A stretch of DNA of 64,000 bases from a bacterium. Its GTDB lineage: Bacteria; Acidobacteriota; Thermoanaerobaculia; Multivoradales; J023. A model generated the notes under the pieces. That model saw nothing but the letters and a program-made list of their open reading frames with translations, had not been told where the DNA came from and made no database searches. The translations under genes were made by a program, and so were the position numbers. This document shows, piece after piece, positions 26,963 to 34,598 of this stretch. Location of the stretch: the NCBI GenBank assembly GCA_024226315.1, contig JAAELT010000460.1:37864-101863 (forward strand), in the 5' to 3' direction. Position 1 is the stretch's first letter. Each line of letters opens with the position of its first letter.

Positions 26963-29344
26963 TCAGGGAGTCTCGACCAGCCGCCAGGTGAAGGAGTGGC
27001 GGGTGCCCGGCATGAGGAAGGTGTAGGAGTTGCCGTCCGGCTCGACCTGCTGCCCGGTCTCCACGTCGATCAACCGGGCCCGCTTGCGCATCCAGCGCGG
27101 CCCTTCCCAGCTGAGCGTCACCTTCTGCCCCGGTGACGACGCCTGGATCTCGAAGGTCCAGGCATCGGCCTGACCGAGGATATCCGCCCCGCCGTGGAAG
27201 TCGGTGGCGTAATCACCCGCGCGGTCGCCCCAGTCCGGATGCGGGAAGACCACCGTCAGGTAGCGATTGCCGAAGGGCGCCAGCTTGGGCAGGTCGTGCG
27301 TGTCGTAGCCGAAGGCGCTCGACGCCAGCTGGCCGAACACGGCACTGTCGTCGCTCAGATCGCCCACCTCGGCGGCCAAGCGCACGAACCAGCCGCCGCG
27401 CAGGCTCTGGCGTTCGGCACTGGCCGAGCGGGTACCGGCCGCACACGAGCTCGATTCGAGAGCCGGAACGCGCAGCTCGATGCCGCTCTTGAATGCCTTG
27501 ACCCAGAGGCCCTCGAAGGCACCGAGGGTACCCTCCGCGCCCAGGGTCTCGCCATCGAACGAGGCGTAGGCCGAGCCGGTCCACTTGTAGGCCTGGCGCG
27601 ACATCACACAGCTCGCGTGCGGCGGGGTCATCGCGCAGGCGCGCTCGGAGCCGACCACCGGATCGGCCTGCGCCAGACTCAGCACCGACGAGCCGTCGAT
27701 CACCCGCACGTCCGCCCAGCAGACGTTCCAGGGCACCGGATGGCCGACCATGTTGAGGCGGCCGGAGCTGGCGTCGGCGACCAGCGGCACCTCGAGAACC
27801 AGGTTGGAGAGGCCCTCGAAGTCGACGCTCTGGCCGCTGTCGAGGGTCTTGAGCCAGTAGCCCTCGCCCTCGGACAGGGTGTCGGTCAGCGCCAGCGCGA
27901 CGTATGTCTGGCTCGCCTCGTCGCGAGAGAACATCGCCCACCGGGTGCCCAGGTCTCCCGGGACGAGATCGTCTCCGATCACGTCGGCGACGGTATCGGC
28001 GGCGCCGACATCGCAGGGCAGCGAGACCAGCGTCCACAGATCGGCCACCAGGTCGAGGCTCTGGCTGCAGGTACTGCGAAAGCGCTGCCCCTGGGCGCTG
28101 GTGAGGAAGGGGTCGGTGTCGGTGCCGAACGATCCCTCGCTCGACCAGGTCACCACGAAGTTGTCGCCGGCGGCGGCGATGTCCGGCACCGCCTGATCGT
28201 CGGTGGTGTAGGTGTTGACCAGCAGGTCGTCGGCCAGCGCCGTGCCGCTCGAATCGAACCGGCGCACCTGGATGCAGTTGGGGCTCGGGCTGCTGCCTTG
28301 CAGGCCGTCGCTCTCCCAGGAGACGATGAACTCGCTGGCGCCGCCCCGGGTCACCGACACGCGGTCCTGGTTGCCGAAGGTGTAGCTGTTGACCTGGAAG
28401 TCGTTGCCGATGCCGGTGCCGTCCGGCGCGAAGCGCCGTGCCCGCACGCCGTAGAAGATGAGGTCGGGCGCCGTCGGGTCGCTCTCCCAGGCGACCACGA
28501 ACTCGCCGCTGGCCAGCGTATCGACGGCCGGACGCCGCTGGTCGTTCGAAACGCTCGAGTTGACCAGGAACTGGGTGCCCAGCGTCGTGCCGTCCGACGC
28601 GAAACGCTGCCCCTGGATGCTGAAACCACTCGTGTCACCGTTGCTCGATCCGACGCTCTCCCACACCACCACGAAGTCGCCGTTGTCCCAGTGGGCGGCC
28701 GAAGCGGAGCCCTGGAAGCTGGTGGTGTAGGTGTTGACCTGGAGCTCGGCGCCCAGAGGGCTGCCGTCCGAAGCGTAGCGCTGGCCCGCGACGTCGCCCG
28801 CGTCGACCGCCTGGTTGAGCCACAGCACCACGAAGCCGCCGTCGCGCGCCACGGAGACCTCCGGGATCCGCTGCTGGCCGGCGACCACCGAATTGACCTG
28901 GAACTGGGCGCCGAGAGCCGTTCCGTCGGCGGCATAGCGACGCGCCTGGACGCTGGCGAGATTGAAGTCGTTGCCGGGAGAGCCGAAGCTCGACCAGGCG
29001 GCCACGAAGCCGCCGTCCGGCCCCTGATCGACCACCGGCAAGAACTGGTTGCTGGAGGTGTAGGTGTTGACCTGGAACTCGCCAGCCAGGGGCGAGCCGT
29101 CCGAGGCGTAGCGCTGGCCCTGGATGCTCAGTCCAGCGGTGTCGGTGCCGAATGAGCCGGCGCTCTGCCAGATCACCACGAAGCTACCGTCGGAGTGGGC
29201 CGAGACCTCCGGATACGCCTGGCCGCTGGTGGTGTAGGTGTTGACCTGGAACTCGGCACCGTGCGCCACCGGCTGCGCCGCGGCGCCCGCGGCCAGACAT
29301 GTGATCGCGAGAAGAACCAGCCCGGCGGTTCTGAACATGATCAT
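26963..29344 (-). CDS. Secreted protein with seven tandem propeller repeats
   Basis: A 793-residue exported protein; start ATG 29344 (or 29338). Signal peptide ends near AAAQP. Residues about 28-430 are seven repeats of about 55 residues with the consensus EFQVNTYT...P.VS...DG.FVV.W.S.GS.G.DT...SIQGQRYASDG.PLG, predicted to be blades of a beta-propeller. The rest (about 440-793) is a distinct region with Trp/Cys-rich segments (SLPCDVGAADTV, PWNVCWADVRVIDG) whose family I do not recognise. It ends in TFLMPGTRHSFTWRL, without an FESGD tail. A surface binding or structural role is plausible. The repeats are conserved enough to invite recombination. Confidence 0.8.
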   Translation of the reverse strand: MIMFRTAGLVLLAITCLAAGAAAQPVAHGAEFQVNTYTTSGQAYPEVSAHSDGSFVVIWQSAGSFGTDTAGLSIQGQRYASDGSPLAGEFQVNTYTSSNQFLPVVDQGPDGGFVAAWSSFGSPGNDFNLASVQARRYAADGTALGAQFQVNSVVAGQQRIPEVSVARDGGFVVLWLNQAVDAGDVAGQRYASDGSPLGAELQVNTYTTSFQGSASAAHWDNGDFVVVWESVGSSNGDTSGFSIQGQRFASDGTTLGTQFLVNSSVSNDQRRPAVDTLASGEFVVAWESDPTAPDLIFYGVRARRFAPDGTGIGNDFQVNSYTFGNQDRVSVTRGGASEFIVSWESDGLQGSSPSPNCIQVRRFDSSGTALADDLLVNTYTTDDQAVPDIAAAGDNFVVTWSSEGSFGTDTDPFLTSAQGQRFRSTCSQSLDLVADLWTLVSLPCDVGAADTVADVIGDDLVPGDLGTRWAMFSRDEASQTYVALALTDTLSEGEGYWLKTLDSGQSVDFEGLSNLVLEVPLVADASSGRLNMVGHPVPWNVCWADVRVIDGSSVLSLAQADPVVGSERACAMTPPHASCVMSRQAYKWTGSAYASFDGETLGAEGTLGAFEGLWVKAFKSGIELRVPALESSSCAAGTRSASAERQSLRGGWFVRLAAEVGDLSDDSAVFGQLASSAFGYDTHDLPKLAPFGNRYLTVVFPHPDWGDRAGDYATDFHGGADILGQADAWTFEIQASSPGQKVTLSWEGPRWMRKRARLIDVETGQQVEPDGNSYTFLMPGTRHSFTWRLVETP

Positions 29345-29425
29345 CGCCTCCCTCTCATCCCTCCGTCTCCCAACGTGTGACGCGCTACGAACGACCTGAC
29401 CGTTCGAGCCGTCAGTATACCGGCC

Positions 29426-30349
29426 TCACAGGGCACCCGCCAGCCGCCGAGCTCCCAGCGCGCGCGCCGAGGAGTGCAGCGCCCTGGCGGCCGACACCTG
29501 GAAGGCGCCTGTCCGGTAGCCAGCTCGGCGCAGGTTCCGCGCCATCAACAGGCCACTCAGCAGACGGCTCACGAGCGGCAGGGACCGCCGCCAGCGGCCG
29601 ATCCTGCCGGTGTCGAAACCTCGGCCGTAGATCTCTTCCGTCATCCAGAAACCGTCGATCGGCACACCGGTCTCCTCGGCGGTGATCGTCTCGGGGGTCA
29701 TCGCTCGGGCCTCCGGCTCGAGGCCCAAAAAGCCGAACAGACCCCTCAGCCGCGGCTCGGGATCCCGTACCAGATCCTCGTAGCCGAGCGTGAAGACACG
29801 CCCTTCGAGAGCTTCGTCCTCGGCCAGCTCGAAGTGCTTGTCGATCGCCCGGTTCCACCGCGCGCACACCCGCCAGGGTTTGAAGGAGGCGCGGTTGTAT
29901 CTCTCCGTGCTCGCCCCCTCGAATCGCCGCCGCACGTCACGGTGGGAAGCGAGCACGTCGCGACCGTCGCGGATCACGTGCACGAAGAGGCTGTCGGGGA
30001 AGATACGCAGCAGCTCGGGCGCGGCGAAGATGTTGGACGGCGTCTTCTCCGAAATGTAGAGGGCATCGGGCTTGCGCGCCAGCAAGCGAGCGAAGAAGCC
30101 GGAATAGAAATCCCTGAATGCCGACGCCAGCTCTTGCCGGTCGTAGAATGCCTCGATTCGGCTCGAGTACGACTCCGGATAGCTCCCCGACATCCACCGA
30201 TAGAGCTCGGCCACTCGTCCGGTGAAGACGAACTCAGGACCGCCGGCGACGCGGCCGTGGGAGAGCAGGATCTTCTGGACCAGGGAGGTCCCCGACCGTT
30301 CGCAGCCCCCCACGAAGACGAAACGGACGTTGCGATCTCGCTCTGCCAA
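29426..30349 (-). CDS. PAPS-dependent sulfotransferase family protein
   Basis: A 307-residue cytosolic protein. The PAPS 5'-phosphosulfate loop is GCERSGTSLVQKIL at about 15-28, and the 3'-phosphate site is VIRDGRDVLASH at about 124-135. Length fits the Sulfotransfer_1/Sulfotransfer_3 families (about 300). It transfers a sulfate group from PAPS to an acceptor hydroxyl or amine; the acceptor cannot be named. No membrane segment is seen. It is divergent from a small ORF resembling a peptide precursor, sharing a 206-bp promoter region, so a tailoring role on that peptide is one testable idea. Confidence 0.88.
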   Translation of the reverse strand: MAERDRNVRFVFVGGCERSGTSLVQKILLSHGRVAGGPEFVFTGRVAELYRWMSGSYPESYSSRIEAFYDRQELASAFRDFYSGFFARLLARKPDALYISEKTPSNIFAAPELLRIFPDSLFVHVIRDGRDVLASHRDVRRRFEGASTERYNRASFKPWRVCARWNRAIDKHFELAEDEALEGRVFTLGYEDLVRDPEPRLRGLFGFLGLEPEARAMTPETITAEETGVPIDGFWMTEEIYGRGFDTGRIGRWRRSLPLVSRLLSGLLMARNLRRAGYRTGAFQVSAARALHSSARALGARRLAGAL

Positions 30350-30555
30350 ACCGTCGCCCGTTCGGATCAGCGCGGCTCGGCAGGCTGAGGAGATTTGAGA
30401 TCGGCGCCCAAGAGCATTATCATGCTATCCAAGTCGAGCCAGGACAGGGACAAGAGAGAGACACTCATTCATCCAGTGTACACGCTTCGTGCCGGCGAAG
30501 AGACGAGTTCCGACTCGCCTGCCGGCGGGCGAGAGTGACCATCCGAGGGGATCAG

Positions 30556-30744
30556 ATGTCCGAAGATGAAACGTCCGAAAACAAGCCGTGCGACGAGTCG
30601 AGCCCGCCGGAGGCAGACACGAGGCAAGCAAAGCGTCAGCTGTACCATCGGCCGCGAGCGCGCCTCCTGGGCCAGATCGAGCCGCATCTGCTCGGCTCGC
30701 CGCCGCCGCCGCCCCGACCGCCTTGGGTCCCTCCCCGAAGCTAG
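30556..30744 (+). CDS. Small RiPP-precursor-like peptide with lasso-type leader motif
   Basis: A 62-residue ORF with a strong Shine-Dalgarno (GAGGGG) five bases before ATG 30556. Residues 1-29 are acidic and hydrophilic. Residues 30-47 read YHRPRARLLGQIEPHLLG and match the lasso-peptide leader recognition motif YxxPxLxxLGxLxxxTxG at Y30, P33, L38, G39, I41 and G47; the leader Thr is Leu. After G47 the segment is SPPPPPRPPWVPPRS, which would be the core. That core has no Asp or Glu at positions 7-9, so a classical lasso ring is impossible. The neighbour is a sulfotransferase on the opposite strand. No B-type protease, cyclase or RRE protein is seen within the window. It could also be an unrelated small protein. 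Confidence 0.5.
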   Translation: MSEDETSENKPCDESSPPEADTRQAKRQLYHRPRARLLGQIEPHLLGSPPPPPRPPWVPPRS

Positions 30745-30769
30745 CGCCCCAAGAACCCCCGCCTACGGC

Positions 30770-31276
30770 CTAGTGATCGACTGTCTCACCGACCCGGTCG
30801 ACGAGCTCGACGCCGAGCCGCCGGGCATAGTCCGCCGCTTTCTCCTCGGCGATCCTCGGCCCCATCGGGAATCCGAGCGGAAAGCTGCCCTCTTCTTCGC
30901 CGAGCTCGAGCCGGATACGCCGGCTGCGCAGCCGGCCGGCCTCGAGACCGCCGTCGGCCTCGTTGTGGTCGAGGACCACGCGGGCACCCTCGTCGAGGCT
31001 GCCCGCGCGCAACGCTGGCGAGAACCACCAGCCGCGTCGATAACAAAACGTCCGCCGGGTGAGGTCCAGGGTCAGACGGTGTCGGCGCAGCAGAGACGCC
31101 AGCGCCCCCAGGGCGAAGAGCGCCAGCATGGCCTGGGCGATCAGCGCTCCCGGAAAGACCCAGCGGACGCCGACGACCGCCACCAGCGCCAGCGCCGCCA
31201 ACACGATCGCGCCGCCGCGCGGCGCCTGGAGCACGATCTGATCCGGTTCGTCGGTCTCGAGGGTCAGGCGGCTCAT
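30770..31276 (-). CDS. Small membrane protein with two TM helices, unknown function
   Basis: A 168-residue protein; ATG 31276 is chosen because it overlaps the stop codon of the tiny gene upstream (ATGA), making a translationally coupled pair. A hydrophobic region about residues 19-58 holds two adjacent helices (GAIVLAALALVAVVGVRWVF, ALIAQAMLALFALGALASL). A soluble C-terminal part follows (about 60-168) with Arg and Glu-rich beta strands such as RLTLDLTRRTFCYRRGWW and RRIRLELGEEEGSFPLGF. This resembles small PH-like membrane proteins in layout, but I do not assign a family. Only 25 bp separate its stop from the small RiPP-like ORF on the other strand. Confidence 0.7.
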   Translation of the reverse strand: MSRLTLETDEPDQIVLQAPRGGAIVLAALALVAVVGVRWVFPGALIAQAMLALFALGALASLLRRHRLTLDLTRRTFCYRRGWWFSPALRAGSLDEGARVVLDHNEADGGLEAGRLRSRRIRLELGEEEGSFPLGFPMGPRIAEEKAADYARRLGVELVDRVGETVDH

Positions 31277-31386
31277 CCCCGCTGCGCGCGGCTGACGGCG
31301 CGCCACAGCCAGAGCCCGCCGAACACCGCCATCAGTCCGATGGACAGCGCGAACTCGGCGCCCTTGCGCGGCTGGGTTTCGGTCAT
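31273..31386 (-). CDS. 37-residue single-TM peptide
   Basis: A very short ORF, MTETQPRKGAEFALSIGLM then AVFGGLWLWRAVSRAQRG. Support is contextual: a consensus AGGAGG lies 5 bases before the ATG, the stop overlaps the start of the two-TM gene downstream (ATGA), and the peptide has one hydrophobic helix (about 11-28) flanked by basic residues, typical of membrane micropeptides. The ribosome-binding site is inside a perfect hairpin (31388-31410), so translation may be controlled. Function unknown. Confidence 0.65.
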   Translation of the reverse strand: MTETQPRKGAEFALSIGLMAVFGGLWLWRAVSRAQRG

Positions 31387-31387
31387 C

Positions 31388-31410
31388 GAGGCCTCCTTTC
31401 AGGAGGCCTC
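31388..31410 (-). promoter_or_regulatory. Perfect inverted repeat containing the ribosome-binding site
   Basis: On the minus strand the sequence is GAGGCCTCCT, loop GAA, AGGAGGCCTC: a 10-bp perfect stem with a 3-base loop. The 3' arm carries AGGAGG, the Shine-Dalgarno of the 37-residue peptide gene, so folding would block its translation. It lies between the PQQ-propeller stop codon and the micropeptide start, and could also end or stabilise the upstream transcript. No T-tract follows the stem on the transcribed strand. Confidence 0.65.
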
Positions 31411-31413
31411 ATT

Positions 31414-32703
31414 TTATCGAGCCCGGATGTCGTACGCGAACAGATTGTCCTGCTCGCGCAGCAGGAGCTTGCCTCCGGCGATCACCGGCAGCGTCCAGCT
31501 CTGCTTCTCGACGTCGGGAATCATGAAGGTGCCGTGCTCGTGGTACGCATCGGTGGTGGCCTCGATAAGGATCATCCGGCCGTCCCGGTAGCGGAAGTAC
31601 AGGCGATCGTCGGCGTAGACGATGGCCGCGGAGTCAGCCCCTTCGGTCCGCTCCGGCCCCCAGACGACCTCACCCTTCATGAAGTCGACGGCGAGCGGGA
31701 AACCCTTGTTGTGGCCGGTGCCGGTGTAGACCGTGCCCTCGTGGAGGATCAGGCCACCGTGATGGTTCTGCATGACGTCGGCCTCGAGGAAATAGACCTC
31801 GTCAGCGTGGAAGGCCTCGTCGTCCTTGCGGATCTTCACCAGCGCCGAGCCCGTGCCGTAGCCGGCGGAGCCGAGCACGTAGTCGCCGTGCACCACCGGT
31901 GTGGCGATATTGGCGATGTCGCTGGCGACCCGGTTGTAGTTCCACAGCAGCTTGCCACTCTCGGCCTCGACACCGATCAGCCCGCGGCCCACCAACTGCA
32001 CGTACTGGCGGGTGCCCGCCGCCTCGGAGATCACCGCCGAGGAGTAGCCGGCGCCGTCGGCGCCGACCGGCCCGAGCCGGCGGCCCTGCGTGCGCCAGAT
32101 CTCCTCGCCGGTTTCCTTGTTCAATGCCACCATCAGCGCCTCGATGTGGCCGGGGGTCACCACCACGTGCTGGCCGTCCACCAGCGGCGACTCGCTGAAC
32201 CGCCACTCGTAGCTTCCCATCGCCTTCATCAGGTAGCCGCCGAAGTCCTCGGGCAGGCTGCGGCGCCAGCGCTCCTCACCCTTCGCCGTGCCCAGGCACA
32301 CCAGGTCGCCGCCGGTGGTGATCGCGTAGACGCGCTCGCCGTCCGGCGTCGGCGTCGATCGCGAGCCGCCACGCCCGTCTTCGTGCCCGTCTCCCACCCG
32401 CGTCTTCCAGATCAGCTTGCCGCCGTCTTCGGCCAGGGCCATCATGTACTGACCGTCGCCGAGGTCGCCCATGGTGTAGATCCGGCCGCCCGTCACCGTC
32501 AGGCTCGAGTAACCGCTGCCGAGGCCGTTGGTCTTCCAGGCCAGGGGCGGTCCGCCCTCCGGCCACTCCTGGAGCAGGCCGGTCTCAGGCGACTTGGCGT
32601 CGCGCTCGGGACCCCGCCATTGAGACCAGTCCGCCGCCGCCGCGGGCAGCGTGGCGAGGCTTGCCGAGATGGCAAGAATCGAGAAAAGAAGCTTGCGTGT
32701 CAT
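31414..32703 (-). CDS. Exported PQQ-like beta-propeller protein
   Basis: A 429-residue protein starting at ATG 32703, with GAGGAGA upstream and a signal peptide (LLFSILAISASLATLPAAAA, cut near residue 24). The mature protein opens with DWSQWRGPERDAKSPETGLL, the usual start of planctomycete-type PQQ-binding-like propeller proteins, and carries blades with W-motifs (KLIWKTRVGDG, EEIWRTQGR, GKLLWNYN). No enzyme motifs for quinoprotein dehydrogenase (a Ca-site Asp with adjacent Cys pair) are visible, so it may be a binding protein. It follows the Tat-signal protein by 16 bp on the same strand: a two-gene unit, and the tail ends just before the hairpin above the micropeptide. Confidence 0.85.
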   Translation of the reverse strand: MTRKLLFSILAISASLATLPAAAADWSQWRGPERDAKSPETGLLQEWPEGGPPLAWKTNGLGSGYSSLTVTGGRIYTMGDLGDGQYMMALAEDGGKLIWKTRVGDGHEDGRGGSRSTPTPDGERVYAITTGGDLVCLGTAKGEERWRRSLPEDFGGYLMKAMGSYEWRFSESPLVDGQHVVVTPGHIEALMVALNKETGEEIWRTQGRRLGPVGADGAGYSSAVISEAAGTRQYVQLVGRGLIGVEAESGKLLWNYNRVASDIANIATPVVHGDYVLGSAGYGTGSALVKIRKDDEAFHADEVYFLEADVMQNHHGGLILHEGTVYTGTGHNKGFPLAVDFMKGEVVWGPERTEGADSAAIVYADDRLYFRYRDGRMILIEATTDAYHEHGTFMIPDVEKQSWTLPVIAGGKLLLREQDNLFAYDIRAR

Positions 32704-32719
32704 TTGAATCTCCTCGTAA

Positions 32720-34105
32720 TCATGCGACTCCGGCCTTGCGCAGCGCCAGCCGGGAGCGCTCGTAGGTTTCGGTCTCGGGATCGGCCGGCACCGGGGTGTA
32801 GGTGACGGCCGGCGCCAGGATACGCGATGTCCAGCGCGGGTGGACGAGCGCGCTCTCCTCGGCGATGGCGGCGGCGTACTTGTACTGGTGGGACTGGAAC
32901 GCTCGCTCCAGCAGATGACCTCGCAGCCGCGCCATGAAGGCTTCGGCGCCACCGGGCCGCCGGTCGATGAGCGAGCGGGCGGCGGCCGGCGACGGCTGCT
33001 CGAAGACCTCTTCCATGCTTGGAAGCGCTTCCTCCCCCGGCGCGCCGAGCGCGTCGAGGTAGGGGCCCTGCTGGGCGCCGAAGAATCCGTCCAGGCTGTG
33101 GCGCATCAAGGGCAGCCAGCCGGCCGCCTGCAGGATCATCAGCCGCTTGGTGGTCTCCTCGCCGGTCGTTCGCCAGACGTAGGCGAAGGCGTTGACCTCG
33201 GTCACCCCGTGCACCGGCCCGTGCCGCCGGGCCGCGGACTTCGGCCGCCGGTGGAAGAGCTCCGAGGCGTAGAGGCGCAGGCCGTCCCACACCGTCTGAG
33301 GTCCCAGCCCGTCGCGGAAGGCGGCCACCACCAGCTTCTGCGCCTCGCGGGCGTCGCTGCCGCGTAGCGCGCGCAGCAGGCTCTCGCTCTGTGCCGGCTC
33401 TTCGGTGCCCCGCAGCCAACCGGCGGGAAGCTCGGCCGCCAACTCGCCGGCGTGCTCGAACACCTCGATCTCGGAGTCCGAGATCGAGGTGCGCCGGTAC
33501 AGCAGACCGTTGACCAGCGAGCGCAGCGCCCCGACGATCGCGCGGTCGGCGCGCTCGGCGTCCCAGGTATCCATGGCGGCGACCAGCTCGCGGCGCGCCT
33601 GCTCGGGGCCGGTGAACGACACCGCGGGGGCCGGCGGCAGGACCCAATCCCCCGCCTCCTGACGGTCGCGCTCCTGGGAGCGCTTGAAGTCGTCGACGCT
33701 CCACAGCGCGGCCAGCCAGGCCTCGCGGGCGGGCGCGGCCTCGACCAGCTGGAACGCCGAGTCCACCATCATCACGCAGTGGAGCTTTCCGCCGACGCTA
33801 CGCGGACGCACGTCGTGCACGCCGGCCATGAACGCGGCGCCGAGCAGATCACCGTAGCCAGCCCCGTTCACGATCGCCCGGGCGGCGACGTCGAAGGCCC
33901 CTTCCCGCGACGCCGCACGGATGCTGTTTGCGAGGTCTTCCAGGTCCGGCGCGGTGGTGCCGCTCGCGTCCTCCGGCGCGGTGTTGGCGCTCGCGCTCTC
34001 CGGCGCGGTGGCAGCGCCCGCGCCGCGCGGGAGGGCGAGCAGGCCCGCGGCTCCGACGCCCAGATGGATCAGGGCTTCGCGTCGGCTCAAGCGCTTGGTC
34101 GCCAT
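32720..34105 (-). CDS. Tat-exported protein of unknown function
   Basis: A 461-residue protein with a twin-arginine signal (SRREALIHLGVGAAGLLAL, residues 6-24) and a low-complexity linker after it, in which APE.ASA.TAPEDASG.TAPD repeats twice to three times (about residues 33-53). The body is helical with conserved-looking HDVRPRSVGGKLHC and FHRRPKSAARRHGPVHGVT segments; several His and Cys are possible metal ligands, but no known motif is recognised. Proteins of this kind are often encoded beside PQQ-like propellers in planctomycete-type genomes, exactly as here. The upstream 16-bp gap and same strand imply a transcript with the propeller gene. Confidence 0.7.
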   Translation of the reverse strand: MATKRLSRREALIHLGVGAAGLLALPRGAGAATAPESASANTAPEDASGTTAPDLEDLANSIRAASREGAFDVAARAIVNGAGYGDLLGAAFMAGVHDVRPRSVGGKLHCVMMVDSAFQLVEAAPAREAWLAALWSVDDFKRSQERDRQEAGDWVLPPAPAVSFTGPEQARRELVAAMDTWDAERADRAIVGALRSLVNGLLYRRTSISDSEIEVFEHAGELAAELPAGWLRGTEEPAQSESLLRALRGSDAREAQKLVVAAFRDGLGPQTVWDGLRLYASELFHRRPKSAARRHGPVHGVTEVNAFAYVWRTTGEETTKRLMILQAAGWLPLMRHSLDGFFGAQQGPYLDALGAPGEEALPSMEEVFEQPSPAAARSLIDRRPGGAEAFMARLRGHLLERAFQSHQYKYAAAIAEESALVHPRWTSRILAPAVTYTPVPADPETETYERSRLALRKAGVA

Positions 34106-34234
34106 GGCTCGCCTCCTCGGACCTGGGGTGAATCGTCCGAGCAGGGTACGCCGTGGGCAAGCCGCTGTTCCGGCGGCCGGGGCTCTTTTACCGGGTCTTT
34201 ACACCTCGCTCCCGGCAGGATGACTCGATCGGCG

Positions 34235-34489
34235 TCAGGCCGCGCGGCGAGCCTCTCCGATGCCCCTCATTTCATCGAGCTGATGCTCGAGCACCGGATC
34301 GTCTTCACGGCCGCGCTTGATCAACCGCCGCAGGGTCGAGCGCTGCGAAACCAAGGCCGCGTTCTTCTCTTCCGTCTCGGCGAGCAGCCTCTGCAGCCTG
34401 GCGTTCTCTTTTTCCAGCTCCTGAACGTAGTCGGTGATGTCGTGGAGCTTTTCGACGAACGACCAATAATCTCGAGCTCTGTGTTTCAT
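34235..34489 (-). CDS. Small coiled-coil protein
   Basis: An 84-residue protein. The ATG at 34489 is preferred over 34501 because GGAGG precedes it by 3-5 bases. Residues about 14-50 form a heptad-like coiled coil (EKLHDITDYVQELEKENARL), followed by a basic patch (RLIKRGRED) and a short acidic/basic tail. There is no membrane segment, Cys pair or nucleotide-binding motif. It may be a structural or partner protein; no family is recognised. It lies alone between the Tat gene and the DUF5916 gene, all on the same strand. Confidence 0.6.
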   Translation of the reverse strand: MKHRARDYWSFVEKLHDITDYVQELEKENARLQRLLAETEEKNAALVSQRSTLRRLIKRGREDDPVLEHQLDEMRGIGEARRAA

Positions 34490-34598
34490 GACCTCCTCCA
34501 TCTGGTCGCGGGCATCTTCATCCCGTCCAGTCTGGAGGAGAAAGCTTACGGCGAGGATTAAGGCCCCGAAGCGAGCCGACTTTTTCTCGGCCGCGCCC

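Noticed and set aside
30700..30744. Classical lasso peptide core at the end of the small ORF
   Set aside because: The segment after the leader motif lacks the Asp or Glu needed for the isopeptide ring, and no B or C protein is nearby, so it is reported only as RiPP-like.
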